Source of the DNA: Zanthoxylum bungeanum
Lineage: Eukaryota > Streptophyta > Magnoliopsida > Sapindales > Rutaceae
Reading direction: 5' to 3'
NCBI GenBank assembly: GCA_019454045.1
Contig: SKCR01037670.1
Location: forward strand, 62,001 to 126,000
DNA length: 64,000 bases
Shown: positions 20,775-32,753 of the stretch, one piece after another
Position numbering within the stretch: position 1 is the stretch's first letter
Layout: every line of letters begins with the position of its first letter
Program-made: the position numbers and the translations under genes
Notes under the pieces: model-generated
Database searches by the model: none
Seen by the model: only the letters and a program-made list of their open reading frames with translations
What the model was told of the DNA's origin: nothing

Positions 20775-23700
20775 AGCTGGATTTTAGATTCTGCTTGTCC
20801 CATTCACATTTGCAATTCGTTGCAGGTGCTGAAGGAAAGTAGGAACTGAAGCCTGGAGAGATGCAGTTGCGATTCGGGAGTGGAGACTCTTTGGATGCAG
20901 TTGCAGTGGGAGTATGCGAGATCTCATTGCCGAATGGGACACTTTTGTTATATGACTGTCATTTTGTACCAGGATGTGTCGCAAATATTATATCACTTTT
21001 TGTATTGGATACAGAAGGCTTTTGTATTAATATTAAGAATAGTTCTTTGTATTTATATGATAAAATAATATTCAGATCCTTTGTTGTCCAAACCAGCATG
21101 GTCATTATACATTGCAAACTTCAAAAGATATATTAAATACTGGAGTTAATAAACGTAGTTTACCTGTAATTAATAATACTGAACTTTGGCATATGAGACT
21201 TGGTCACATTGGCGTTAAACGCCTTACCCAATTGGTTAGGAATGGTTTGATATCAGATCTTACCATTGAATCCTATCCAACTTGTGAATCCTGTATTCAG
21301 GGTAAGATGACCAAAGCCCCATTTTCTGGTGTTGGACACCGCGCCACTAACTTACTGGAACTCGTACATTCTGATGTATGTGGTCCACTAAGTCAAACTG
21401 CTCACAGTGGTTATTCGTACTTCGTTACCTTTACCGATGATTTGTCACGGTACGGTTATGTGTATTTGATGCGACATAAATCGGAAACCTTTGAAAAGTT
21501 CAAAGAGTTCCGAAATGAAGTAGAAAAACAAACTGGTAAATATATTAAATGCCTTCGATCAGATCGAGGCGGCGAATATATGAGTGGTGAGTTCATGGAT
21601 TATATGAAGGAGAATGGGATTCTCGCTCAATATACTCCTCCAGGTACACCACAGCACAATGGTGTATCTGAAAGGAGAAATCGGACTTTATTGGATATGG
21701 TCCGATCGATGTTGAGTTTCACAGATTTGCCCTATTACTTATGGGGTTACTCTCTCTTAACAGCCGCACATCTTTTGAATAAGATTCCTTCAAAGGCTGT
21801 TCCTACGACACCGTATCAGATATGGTTCGGTAGGAGACCAAATCTTAATTATATAAGGTTTGGGGTTGTCCTGCCTATGTCAGGGTAACTCAGCAAGATA
21901 AGCTTTCGCCTCGAGGGCAAAAGTTTAGGTTTGTTGGATATCCTTCGAATACGAGGGGATATCTGTTCTATGATACCGAGCATCGAAATGTGTTCGTAGC
22001 TCGCTTCGCAAAATTTCTAGAAGTAGAATTTTTGTCAGAAGGTGGTAATCATAGACAGGTTGAGCTTGATGAAGTCCAACCTGAAAACAACGAACCAACG
22101 GAGGAACCTGAAGTTCAAGTAGATGAAGGACCTTCAACACACACACTCCGTAGGTCGGAAAGGGTATCTAGACCTCCTGAACGCTTGTATTTGATACAAG
22201 AAAAGAGTCTGGATGTTCTCTTAGTTGAAGAGACAGATCCTTTCACCTATAGAGAATCGATGTTGGACATCGACTCCGTGAAATGGCAAAGTGCCATGAA
22301 ATCGAGATAGACTCAATGCATGAAAATCAAGTTTGGGACTTGATTCCGCTTCCCGAAGGAATTGTTCCTATCGGTTGTAAATGGGTTTACAAGAGGAAGC
22401 GCGGCCTGACGGTAAGGTTGAAACTTACAAGGCCCGACTGGTAGCAAAAGGTTACACGCAGCGACCTGGCGTCGACTACGATGAAACTTTTTCGCCGGTA
22501 GCAATGCTTAAGTCTATCCGGATTTTGCTTTCTATAGCTGCGTATCATGACTACGAGATTTGGCAAATGGATGTCAAAACGGCTTTTCTAAATGGATTTC
22601 TTGATGAAGAAATCTATATGGAACAGCCGGAAGGTTTCGCGTCCAGCGAAACTCGGGTATGGTATGTAAGCTTAAGAAGTCCATTTATGGACTTAAACAA
22701 GCTTCACGAAGTTGGAATCTTCGATTCGATGAGATTATTAGATCGTCTGGTTTTCTCAAGAATTCGGAAGAATCCTGTGTGTATCAGAAGGCCAGTGGGA
22801 GCATGGTCGTATTTTTAGTCCTATATGTTGATGACATCCTAATCATTGGGAATGATTTAGGTATGTTGCAAAGCGTCAAAGCGTACCTCTGTAAGAATTT
22901 CTCCATGAAGGACCTGGGAGAAGCTTCCTATGTTTTAGGGATAAAACTCTATAGAGATAGACAAAGGAGGCTGATTGGGTTATCCCAATCAACGTACATA
23001 GATAAGATCTTGGAACGGTATAGTTTTGGTAACTGTAAGACAGCAAACATACCGTTCAGACATGGGATTCATCTTTCTAAGAAGATGTGTCCACAAACAG
23101 AAGATGAGAAGGTTAGAATGTCTAACCAACCTTATGCTTCGTGTTTGGGTAGCATAATGTATGCCATGTTATGTACGAGGCCTGATATCAGTTTCGCTGT
23201 TAGCGTAACTAGTCGATATCAGTCCAATCCAGGTAATGACCATTGGATGGCCATTAAACATATCCTAAAGTATCTTAAAGGTACTAAGGATAAGTTGATA
23301 TATATGGAGGAAACGAACTGCAGGTTAATAGGTATACAGACTCCGATTTCCAATCGGATCCCGATGATAGAAAGTCTACATCTGGATTTGTCTTTACCCT
23401 TAACGGAGGTGCAGTTTGTTGGAAGAGTTCCAGACAGGGATCGACAGCTGATTCCACCACTGAGGCGGAATATATTTCAGCTTCTGAAGCCGCAAAAGAG
23501 GCTGTGTGGATAAAGAACTTTATTTCTGAAGCCGCAAAAGAGGCTGTGTGGATAAAGAACTTTATCACATAATTGGGAGTTTTCCCAAGTATCGAGAATG
23601 CGATTCCGTTATACTGTGATAATACTGGAGCCATTGCGCAAGCAAAGGAACCGAGGGCGCATCAGAAGTCGAAGCATGTGGAACGCAAGTACCACATCAT

Positions 23701-23851
23701 TCGAAAGATCGTGTCGCGAGGGGATATTGTCGTGTGCAAGATACCGAGTGAAGATAATGTAGCAGACCCGCTGACGAAGGCCATACCTCCGAAGTTGTTT
23801 GATAAACACGTGGAGTCGATGGGTATTAGATACAATCGATATTGGCACTAG
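20775..23851 (+). pseudogene. Copia pol (protease, integrase, reverse transcriptase, RNase H), multiply frameshifted
   Basis: Domains in order: protease near 20778 (SWILDSACPIHICNSLQVLK, with DSA in place of the usual D-S/T-G). Pre-integrase zinc region (H-M-R-L-G-H ... C-E-S-C) at 21190-21300. Integrase with its acidic residues in LVHSDVCGPL, FTDDLSRYGY and GVSERRNRTL (21360-21700). RT with [45 protein letters not shown] and the catalytic LYVDDILIIG (22440-22845). RNase H with YCDNTGAIAQAK and ending in IRYNRYWH. Breaks occur near 20840, 21865, 22308, 22660, 23320 and 23570. The last two fall around a 42-bp tandem duplication and a TAA. Confidence 0.9.
23484..23567 (+). repeat. 42-bp in-frame tandem duplication in Copia RNase H
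   Basis: The unit TTCTGAAGCCGCAAAAGAGG...AACTTTAT occurs twice in direct succession and encodes SEAAKEAVWIKNFI twice. It lies in the RNase H start region (YISASEAAKE...). A stop (TAA) follows soon after. Confidence 0.9.
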
Positions 23852-23867
23852 AGCAAGTGGGAGATTT
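23851..23867 (+). other. Copia polypurine tract
   Basis: GAGCAAGTGGGAGATTT directly precedes the 3' LTR (TGTTGGGG), the position of the plus-strand primer in LTR retrotransposons. Confidence 0.8.
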
Positions 23868-26212
23868 TGTTGGGGTTGGTGCTCAGAGCGCCAATTCCCG
23901 TTGTATTTCTGTTGAATACTTCTGTAAAACATTATTATTATGAATAATATATGCAGTTTCTATAATATAATCTATCTTTCTATATGGTAAAGACGTAATG
24001 ACCCTAGAATGATTAGTCATGATACAGTTGCAAAAGCGTCGCAACAGACATTGAGAAGTATCATGACGTTGTCATTCTCAGACAGTTCCTGGTCAAGGTT
24101 TACACTACTTGTCAGTATAGTAAACCCGTTGAGACCGGTACATGTCGTATACTGGAATATATGATTCCAATGGTTTCTCAATGAACCATAAGTCTTGGAG
24201 ACTAGTATAGACGTGTAGGTGTTTATAGCGGATAAACACTGAATCTTCTTGGGTTGAGTAGCACTTGTGATTCTTAGACTTGAGATGCCATTGTGGGCAC
24301 ATGAGACATCTTCTACCCTTAGACGGCAGTCACGTCACCGATCTATTTAGATCAGACCCCCGCCTGTTCGTTGGGTGTAGATAGATCCTCAGGGTGTCGT
24401 ATGTGTATCAAGATAGGATCCGTCAGTTCTGTGTACCAGAGCATAGGTAGTCCATATGATTAGCAATCAGATAAAACCATGGGCCCGTGGTAAAGTTTAG
24501 AAGCTAGTTCTAAACATTCTTTTGAGATTGCTAATAGAATAGTCGACTGGATAATCCCGATAGAGATTTGACGTTTACATCTATATCTCTGGGATTTATC
24601 CGGATACCTGTGACGGAGGAATTATACATTTGCCATGACCTCGACCTGTATGGTTCAGCGAGATTATCCGTGATCGTCATAATCTACGGGTGGATAGATT
24701 ATGGACACGAAATTTGATTTCGTGACGGATATACCTGAATCTAGAGAGTCTCAATAATGAAACATACTCGTAGAGCACTAGAGCAACATTAATAAATAAT
24801 ATTGATTATTTATAAAGTCGTTTAAAGGTTAAACGCAAGATACGTGCTAAAGGGACTAGATAGTCATTTGCCTAATTATTGTGTATTTACATTTAATACT
24901 TGATTAATTTAAATACACATTAATTAATAGTCAAAATGAGTTATTTGACTTATATCCTAAATGAATATATGTTTAATATTTAATGTAAATTATACATATA
25001 TTTAATATATTTGTATTTGATTAATTAATTAATTATTTAATTGTTAAATGATTAAATTAATTAAAATATAAATATCTTACATTAGGATTTTAAGTAAATG
25101 ATATTAGTTGCCTTTGTTGACTTATTTAAATATCTATTAAAGTGTTTTAGATATTTATGCAAGTTGATTAAATGAATTTGAAATGAAAATGAAATTCATA
25201 TACTTGTATTTGGCCTATGAATTTCGGCCAAGGCAAATGTTGTCCAAGTATATATTGTTTTCATTTTCTTTTCATTTCATAACCTAATACACTTTTCATA
25301 AAACTCCATTGAAGAAAACAGAAAGCAAGTGAGGAAGAAAAGAAGAAACCAAAAAAAGCTTGGATTTTGTAAGTTTTTCAAACTTACTATTAGAAAGGAA
25401 ATTGTTCCTTAGGATCTAGGCAACATCTTGTGATGTTCTTAAGTTATTATTTTCATTATTTCTTGTGTTTTTTATGATGGAAATTTTGTTGAAAGTGTTG
25501 AGCATGTGTGATGAAGAAAGCTTGTAACTATTGTAGTTATAACTATTCTTTTAAGGTTTTGGAAACCATGTTGCTAATCTAGAGTTATTGACCCACTCTT
25601 AAATGACCTAGATTTGATCTTGAGTTGTTTCATTGTGTTGAGACTTGGATTGGATGGAAGAATGATGATTGAAGTAATTGATTTAATGTATTTGGTCTAA
25701 TTTGTCCAATTTGTGGAAATTGAAAAATTAGGGTTCATGACCAATTCCAAATTTGGGGCTTTTCATATATGTTGTGTATTTGTGTGTGTATATGATGCAT
25801 ATAAAGTTTCATGTTGATTGGATTACATTTTGATGTGTTTTGAAGCATGAAATGACAAAGTGCACAAATGGCACCCCTAATGGGCTCTCGGCCAAGAATT
25901 AGAAAATTGGGGATTTTGATTCTTTTGTGTTTTGATGTTTTGAACATGCTAAGTTCATCTTAGAAATGATTTAGAATCATTCAAAATTGATTAGATCAAT
26001 TTCGGACTAAAATGGACAAAATACCAAAGCAAGGGTAATTTGGTAAATTCACTTGAATATGATTCATTTGAATTTTATTTCATAATTTGATTATTGGAAT
26101 ATTAAATAAATATGTTTATTTAATTAATCCGAGAAAAAATTTTGAAATCTGAAAATCGGATTTTCACCGCTTCCGCTGCGTTACCGGATTCACCCCCTAA
26201 ATAACCCCTACA
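23868..26212 (+). repeat. Copia 3' LTR
   Basis: 2345 bases, TG...CA, nearly identical to the 5' LTR. It lacks 48 bases after CACTGAA (about 24241); the missing block in the 5' LTR is bounded by GAA on both sides, so the loss probably used microhomology. Confidence 0.95.
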
Positions 26213-26217
26213 AAATC

Positions 26218-27388
26218 TTGGACTTTCCGCTCTACAATCTTCACGAGCTTTTCTTCATAAGTCATATTCTCACTCAATTCTACCGGTTGGCTCTCCAGGA
26301 TGTGAGTATATCTTGGTTCGTACTTCTTCAACACCGATACATGAAATATTGGTGAATCTTTTCTATTCTGGTTTAATGCCAGACAATATGCCACTCTGCC
26401 CACTCTCTATAATATCTCATAAGGACCAATATAGTGAGTGTCAACTTTCCCTTCCAGCCAAATCTCAATACTCTCTTCCAATTGGAGACTTTCAATAAGA
26501 CTTTATCCTCCACTTGGAACTCAAGGTCTTTTCTTCTTTTGTCTGCATAACTCTTCTTTCGACTCTGCACCTCCAACAGTCTAGCTCGGATAAGTCTGAT
26601 CCTCTTAGATGTCATATCTACCAAGTCTGAACAATGTATCTGTCTATCTCTAACCTCACCCCAACAAACAAGAGTCTTAAACCTCCTCTCATACAAGGCC
26701 TCAAATGGAGCCATATCGATACTCGCCTAAAAGATATTGTTGTAGGCAAACTCTATCAGATGTAAATGACCATCCTATCCTCCAGCAAATGTCAATACAC
26801 ATGATCTCAGCAGATCCTCCAATGCCTGAGTAGTACGCTCTGACTGCCCGTCAGTCTGAGGGTGAAATGTTGTGCTCATAGTAATCTTCGATCCCATTGA
26901 TTTTTGGAAACTCTGCCAAAAATGAGAAGTAAATCTGACATCTCTATCTGATACAATCGATGTCAGTACTCCATGTAACCGCACAATCTGCTCCACATAT
27001 AGTTATGATAACCTCTCTGGTCCCCACGAAACTCGAATCGGTAGGAATGAGCAGACTTAGACAATCGGTCCACTATCACCCAAATTGCATCGTAGTCTTT
27101 CTTTGTCCTCGGTAGCCCTACTACAAAATCCATCGTAATGTTTTCCTATGGCCACTCAGGTATAGGTAAATGCTGGAGTAGTCCAGCTGGGTGCTGATGT
27201 TTTACCTTGACCTGCTGACAAACCAAGCAACGAGATATAAACTCTGCAATCTCTCTCTTCATTCCTGACCACCAGTATATTTTCTTCAGATTCTGATACA
27301 TGTTGGTACTCCCAGAATGCATGTTATACGGGGCATCATGAGCTTCATCCAATATCTCATGCTTAAATGCTCTGATAGGTGGTACCAC
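26218..27388 (-). pseudogene. Gypsy integrase and linker, broken reading frames
   Basis: Minus strand. At 27388-27146 is the HHCC zinc region (H-D-A-P-Y-N-M-H ... C-L-V-C) with IYWWSGMKREIAEFISRC. Next come parts of the catalytic core ([38 protein letters not shown] at about 26996-26775). Then MAPFEALYERRFKTLVCWGE (from 26714) and the linker FHVSVLKKYEPRYTHILES leading to MTYEEKLVKIVERKV at the Copia junction. Frames change at least three times (near 27150, 27000 and 26770), so no integrase can be made. Confidence 0.85.
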
Positions 27389-27419
27389 AACTCTATCACC
27401 AAAAAGTCATACATCTCCT

Positions 27420-30045
27420 TGTTGGGGTTGGTGCTCAGAGCGCCAATCCGGACTGTATTTATGTCTGATTCATGAATACGAACATCCCCTTATTCCATAA
27501 TATTACTTATTTATGGTTACACCTCTTGTTTTTATATACGTATTCGATCTGATTACGATTAGATCGAAACTAAATGTGGTTTAGTGATATGTATATATTA
27601 GACAAAGCCCGATAATATATAATGCAGTACACAGTTACAAAGTTAGTTTGTAATTGACATTAGAAGTGTCACTGTTATATATATATTATCAAACATAGTT
27701 CCTGGTCAAGATTTGCTAACACGGGTCGGTTAGTCAAATCCGTTGAGACCAATACATGTCGTATATCGAGACTTGGTCCGATGGTTTATCCCAATGAACC
27801 ATGAGTCTGGAGAGACTCGTATAGACGTGTAGGTGTTTATAGTGTATAAACACTGAACGGCTCACCGAAGATTCTTAATGGATGGTACACCAACGTCAAT
27901 AAGAATCTTCTCGGGTTGAGTAGCATAGTGGTCCTTCGACTTGAGACACCACTGTGGATGTATGAGACATCCTCCACACTTAGATGACAGTCACGTCACC
28001 GATCTATTTAGATCAGACCTCCGCCTGTTCGTTGGGTGTGGACCGATCCTCAGGATATCTTGTGTGTGTCAAGATAGGATCCGTCAGTTCTGTGTATAGA
28101 GCATAAGTAGTCCATATATATTTAGCAGTCTGTTAAATCTGTGGCCACAGTAAACATCGGAAGTAAGTTCCGATTGTTATTTAAAGATTGCTAGTAGATA
28201 CGTCGACGAGATAATATCTATAGAGATTTGACATTTACATCTATATCTCTGGGATTATCTGGATACCTGTGACGGAGAGATTATACGTATGCAATGACCT
28301 TGACCTGTATGATTCAGCGAGATTATCCGTGATCGTCATAATCTACGGGTGGATAGATTATGGACACGAAATTGGATTTTGTGACGGATATACCTGAATC
28401 TAGAGAGTCTCAATAATGAAACATACTCGTAGAGCACTAGAGCAACATTTATGAATAATGGTGATTATTTATAAATCGTTTAATCGTTAAACGAAAAATA
28501 CATGCGAACGGGCCGAACCGTCATTTCATAATTAATGTGTATTTGTATTTAATATATGATATTATTAAATACACATTAATAAATATTCAAATAAAGGTAT
28601 TTGACATATATCATTAATATATGTATTTGAGATATTTAAAGCAAATATAATACATATATTTGATATATTTGTATTTAATTAATTATTTAATTATTTAATT
28701 GTTAAATGATTAATATAATTAAAATATAAATATATCACCAAATGATAAAGTTAGGAAGTAATTATAAGTTGCAATTGTTGACTTATACATTAAAGGAAAT
28801 GGTTGTCAAATTGATTTTGACTTCTTAAGATATTTGTTCAAATTGTTTGAAAAATGAAAATATCTTTTTCCTTTATTTCTTGATAAATTCGGCCAAAACT
28901 TATAAAATATAAGAGTTATATTTTTCTTAGTTGTATTTTTTGACTTAATATAAATATCTATAAAGTTTTATTTAGATATTTTATCAAGTTGATTTAATGA
29001 AATTCAAATGAAATTGAAATTAATATTTCTTGTATATGCCTTTGCCAAATTAGGCCAAGGCCTTTGTGATGCAAGTATATATTGTTTTTCATTTCATTTG
29101 GTATCTAACCTAATACACTTTAAAAGAAAACTCCATTAATGGAAATCAAAGAAAGCTTGTGAGAAAGAAAGAAGAAACCAAAGAAAGCTTGGATTTTAGT
29201 AAGTTTCTCCAACTTACTATTAGAAAGGAAAATGTTCCTTAGGATCTAGGCTTTAACATATGATGTTCTTAGGTTATTTATTTCTTTATTCTTTGTGTTT
29301 TTGATGATGGAAGTTTTGGTGAAAGTGTAGAGCATGTATGATGAATGAAGCTTATGGCTATTGTAGTAATAAGTGTTCTTTTATGGTTTTGGAAACCTTG
29401 TTGTTAATCTAGAGTTGTTGACCCACTCTTAGATGACCTAGATTCGATCTTGAGTTGTTTCATTGTGTTGAGACTTTGATTGGATGGAAGAAACATGATT
29501 GAAGTATTGGATTTAACCAATTTGGTCTAATTTGTCCAATTTGAAGAAATTGAAAAATTAGGGTTCATGACCAATTCCAAATTTGGGGCTTTTCATATAT
29601 GTTGTGCATTTGGATGTGTATATGATGCATATAAAGTTTCATATTCATTATATTACATCTTGATGTGTTTTGATGCATGAAATGACAAAATGCACAATTT
29701 ACCCACCAAATGGAGCATTCGGCCAAATGAAGGAATATTGGGGATTTTGGTTGTTTTGGTGTTTTGATGTTTTGAACATGCTAAGTTCATCTTAGAAATG
29801 ATTTAGAATCGTTCAAAATTGATTTGATCAATTTCGGACTAAAATGGACAAAGTACCAAGTGTAAGGGCAATTCGGTAAATTCACTTAAATATGATTTAT
29901 TTGAATTTTGTTTCATAATTTGATTATTGGATAATTAAATAAATATGTTTATTTAATTAATCTGAGAAAAAGTTTTGGAATCGGAAAATTTGATTTTCCA
30001 CCGCTTCCGCTGCGTTACCGGATATTAGCCCCTAAAACCCCTACA
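27420..30045 (+). mobile_element. Solo LTR of the Copia family, inserted in Gypsy pol
   Basis: Starts TGTTGGGGTTGGTGCTCAGA and ends CCCCTACA, with the perfect 5-bp duplication CTCCT at 27415-27419 and 30046-30050. It aligns along its whole length to 16720-19112 but is more diverged and about 230 bases longer, with extra AT-rich sequence around 28780-28970. No internal region remains, which is the product expected from recombination between two LTRs. It separates the Gypsy RNase H from the integrase. Confidence 0.95.
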
Positions 30046-30184
30046 CTCCTGAACTTAATCTGAAAGTAGTAACCTCTCCCTCTGCAGCCTCTGTTTTCCA
30101 TTTCTTGCATTGTTCATCCTCGTCTTGTGCTGTTTTAAGTCTATCTAGCAGTGTAGGTCGAACTTTTATATGAGCAATAAACCT

Positions 30185-31125
30185 TCATCTGTCAGATACC
30201 TCAAAGGTCAAACGTAACATCACCATCTCCTCAAACATCCTCTGTCTAGCTCTCAGAAATTGCAGTTTTCGCACGTTCTTCCTACTGATTGCATCAGCAA
30301 CTACATTGGCCTTCCCCGGATGGTAATTAATAGTACAATCATAGTCACTGAAGAACTTCATCCAACGTCTCTGCCTCAAATTCAACTCTCTATGAGTGAG
30401 AAGATATTTCAGGCTCTTATGGTCAGTATAAATCTCACACTTGGCACCATATAGATAATGCCTCCAAATCTTAAGAGCATGCACAATCGCTGCCAACTCC
30501 AGATCATGGGTGGAATAATTCTTCTCATGGGTCTTTAACTGTCTCGAGACATACGTAATCACTCTCCCATGCTACATCAGCACACATCCTAACCCCTGAT
30601 GTGATGCATCAGTATAAACCACATATCCATCAAGTCCAGACAGTAGACTGAGTTTCTGTGCAGTAGTTAATTTCTCCTTCAAAATCCGGAAGCTTCTCTC
30701 ACAATCGCCACTCCACACAAATGGTACTTCATTTCTCGTCAACTGAGTCATCGGAGCAGCAATAATAGAGAAGTCTCGGATAAATCGACGGTAGTAGCCT
30801 GCAAATCCCAAGAAGCTCCGAACCTTTGTCGCCGTCCTTGGTCTCTCCCATTTCATAACTATTTCAACCTTCTCCGGGTCTACATAGATACCTTATCCTG
30901 AGATGATGTGGCTCAGAAATACCATTATGTCCAGCCAAAACTCACATTTTGAGAACTTGGCATACAACTGCTCCCTCCTCAAAATATCCAATACCAATCG
31001 AAGGTGTTGCTCATGCTTGATCCGGGAGGACGAATACACAAGGATGTCGTCAATAAACACCACAACAACTTATCCAAATACGGTTGAAACACCATATTCA
31101 TCAAACCCATGAATGCTGCAGGTTT
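30185..31125 (-). pseudogene. Gypsy reverse transcriptase C-terminal half and RNase H
   Basis: On the minus strand the sequence starts at [19 protein letters not shown] (about 31125) and, one frame over, reads [20 protein letters not shown] with the catalytic F-I-D-D. It continues through [41 protein letters not shown] (RNase H start), then [32 protein letters not shown] and [15 protein letters not shown]. The protease and the fingers/palm N-terminal half of RT are missing: gag tail sequence lies immediately to the right. Confidence 0.85.
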
Positions 31126-31149
31126 ATTATATGTATGAGATATATGTCC

Positions 31150-32600
31150 TCTACTACCATATGCTCCACTCAGAGTCCTTATGTCTCTCCCATATGGGGA
31201 AACCTAAGCCTCGCTCACAACTACTACTAGAACTGGTCCCTTTACCACGTCCTACTGTCACTGCTCCTCCTGCCGGTTGCTCAACCCCTCGAGATCCATC
31301 ACCGGTAGAACAATCTCTGGCCAAATGTCCAAACTGCTGACATTCATAACATCTATTTGCTCTGTTGTATTGTGTGCTGATATGACCATTCTGACCACAA
31401 TTATAGCATCGGTGTATGATAGTCGGTCGAGATGCTATACTCGTTGTACTCTGATCAACATATGGTATTGTGCCTCTACTATAGACCTGTTTAGTCCGAC
31501 CATCACAGAACTGTCCTCTATGAGGTGCACTCTGTGTGCCTCTGGGTGGTATTCTGTTGTGTCTCGGCTGCGGAGAATACTGTCTACTATTATGTCTTCC
31601 TTGTCTCCCATCAGAAACCTCATCTCGCCCCCCTCTTCCTGCAATCTCGGAAGGCTGCCACGTTCTCCCTCTTGACTCTGATGTCACTCTCTGCAATCAT
31701 AGCTCTGTCAACTAGTATTGTATATGGCAGCTTCCCCAAAATCGAGATCCATGACCTAATCTCTTGCCTCAGCCCGCCCTTGAACTTCTCACATTTATCA
31801 TATTCTCACTGAATTAACTCTGGGTAGTACCAGGATAGGGAAATCATTCGCCTCATACTCCATTATTGTCTCTGATAGTTCCCGAACCATATGTTTAAAC
31901 TAACAACGATGCTCACTACGGTAAGCATAAGGGAATTACTTCTCATTAAAGGCTTCCTCGAACATATCCCATGTGATATACTGAGGTCTTCTAAGTCCAT
32001 CAGCTCTTCAATAATCTGATGCTCTCAGTCTATCTGTCAGTACAGTCTCAGTGTGCTCCCACCAGGTCTCCGTCTCACCTTTCATCATAAAAGAAGCAAA
32101 CTTAATCTTCTCTTGATCGATCAGGTCTAACTTAATCTTCTCTTAATCGGTCAGGTCTAACACACTGAATATATGCTCGATGTCATTCTTCCATTTCTTT
32201 GCTGCAAGAGGATCAGTTGTATCATGAAACTGAGGAGGCCTCAAATTTAGAAACCGGTCTAGCTTGCTCGCACTGCCACTGTTACTCGAAGGTACATTAG
32301 CCACTGGTCCTCTGGAAACCATCTATGCAATAACATCAATAAACCTCCCCAAAATATCTTCTAGATTTGTGGCAGTCGGAGGAACCGAATGAGCGGCATG
32401 GGTCATATTAGGTATAGTCAAAGGAATAAGGTTGGGTACAAATGTAGGAGTAACGATGGGGCGACTGTCGGAACTACTGGAGGTATAGGTCTAGAACCTT
32501 CGTTACTCTCAATACTTGGTGGTACAATAGATGAAGCTACAACCAACTCAGGATCTACCGGCTACTGTGAGGTCTCCTTAAACTAATACTCGACATTCTC
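31150..32600 (-). pseudogene. Gypsy gag, frameshifted
   Basis: Minus strand. The capsid region includes LDRFLNLRPPQFHDTTDPLA and KKWKNDIEHIFSVLDL near 32280-32150, a usual signature of this clade. The C-terminal part (31696-31154) is rich in Arg, Gln and Ser and has two zinc knuckles. The first, C-Y-N-C-G-Q-N-G-H-I-S-T-Q-Y, has Tyr in place of the last Cys; the second, C-Y-E-C-Q-Q-F-G-H-L-A-R-D-C, is intact. A 31-bp tandem duplication (32099-32160) adds to the frame damage. Confidence 0.8.
32099..32160. repeat. 31-bp tandem duplication inside Gypsy gag
   Basis: AACTTAATCTTCTCTTGATC followed by GATCAGGTCT-type sequence is repeated immediately with two differences. A single 31-bp insertion breaks the gag frame. 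Confidence 0.8.
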
Positions 32601-32735
32601 GCATATCGTCAAACTAACATTCTCCCATATTGTGTACCAGTACTACAGCCACGTCCAGATATTTTTTCTACGGACAAAAAACTATCCTTTTAATACATCG
32701 ATCTAATACAATGTGTCTACAGAATCTATAACCTT

Positions 32736-32749
32736 AGCTCTGATACCAA
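32736..32749 (-). other. Gypsy primer binding site
   Basis: The + strand reads GCTCTGATACCA, which on the minus strand is TGGTATCAGAGC, complementary to initiator methionine tRNA. It lies a few bases inside the right-hand (5') LTR and confirms the element's orientation. Confidence 0.85.
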
Positions 32750-32753
32750 AATT

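Larger units (their letters stand above)
16720..26212 (+). mobile_element. Complete Ty1/Copia LTR retrotransposon (coding region frameshifted)
   Basis: A 9.5-kb element starting TGTTGGGG and ending CCCCTACA, flanked by the perfect 5-bp duplication AAATC (16715-16719 and 26213-26217). It has 2.39- and 2.35-kb LTRs, a PBS at 19116, gag, protease, integrase, RT and RNase H in Copia order, and a polypurine tract just before the 3' LTR. It is inserted in the pol tail of the Gypsy element. Long LTRs and the pol motifs suggest the Angela/Tork side of Copia, which is an inference. Several frameshifts and stops make this copy unable to encode a complete polyprotein. Confidence 0.95.
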
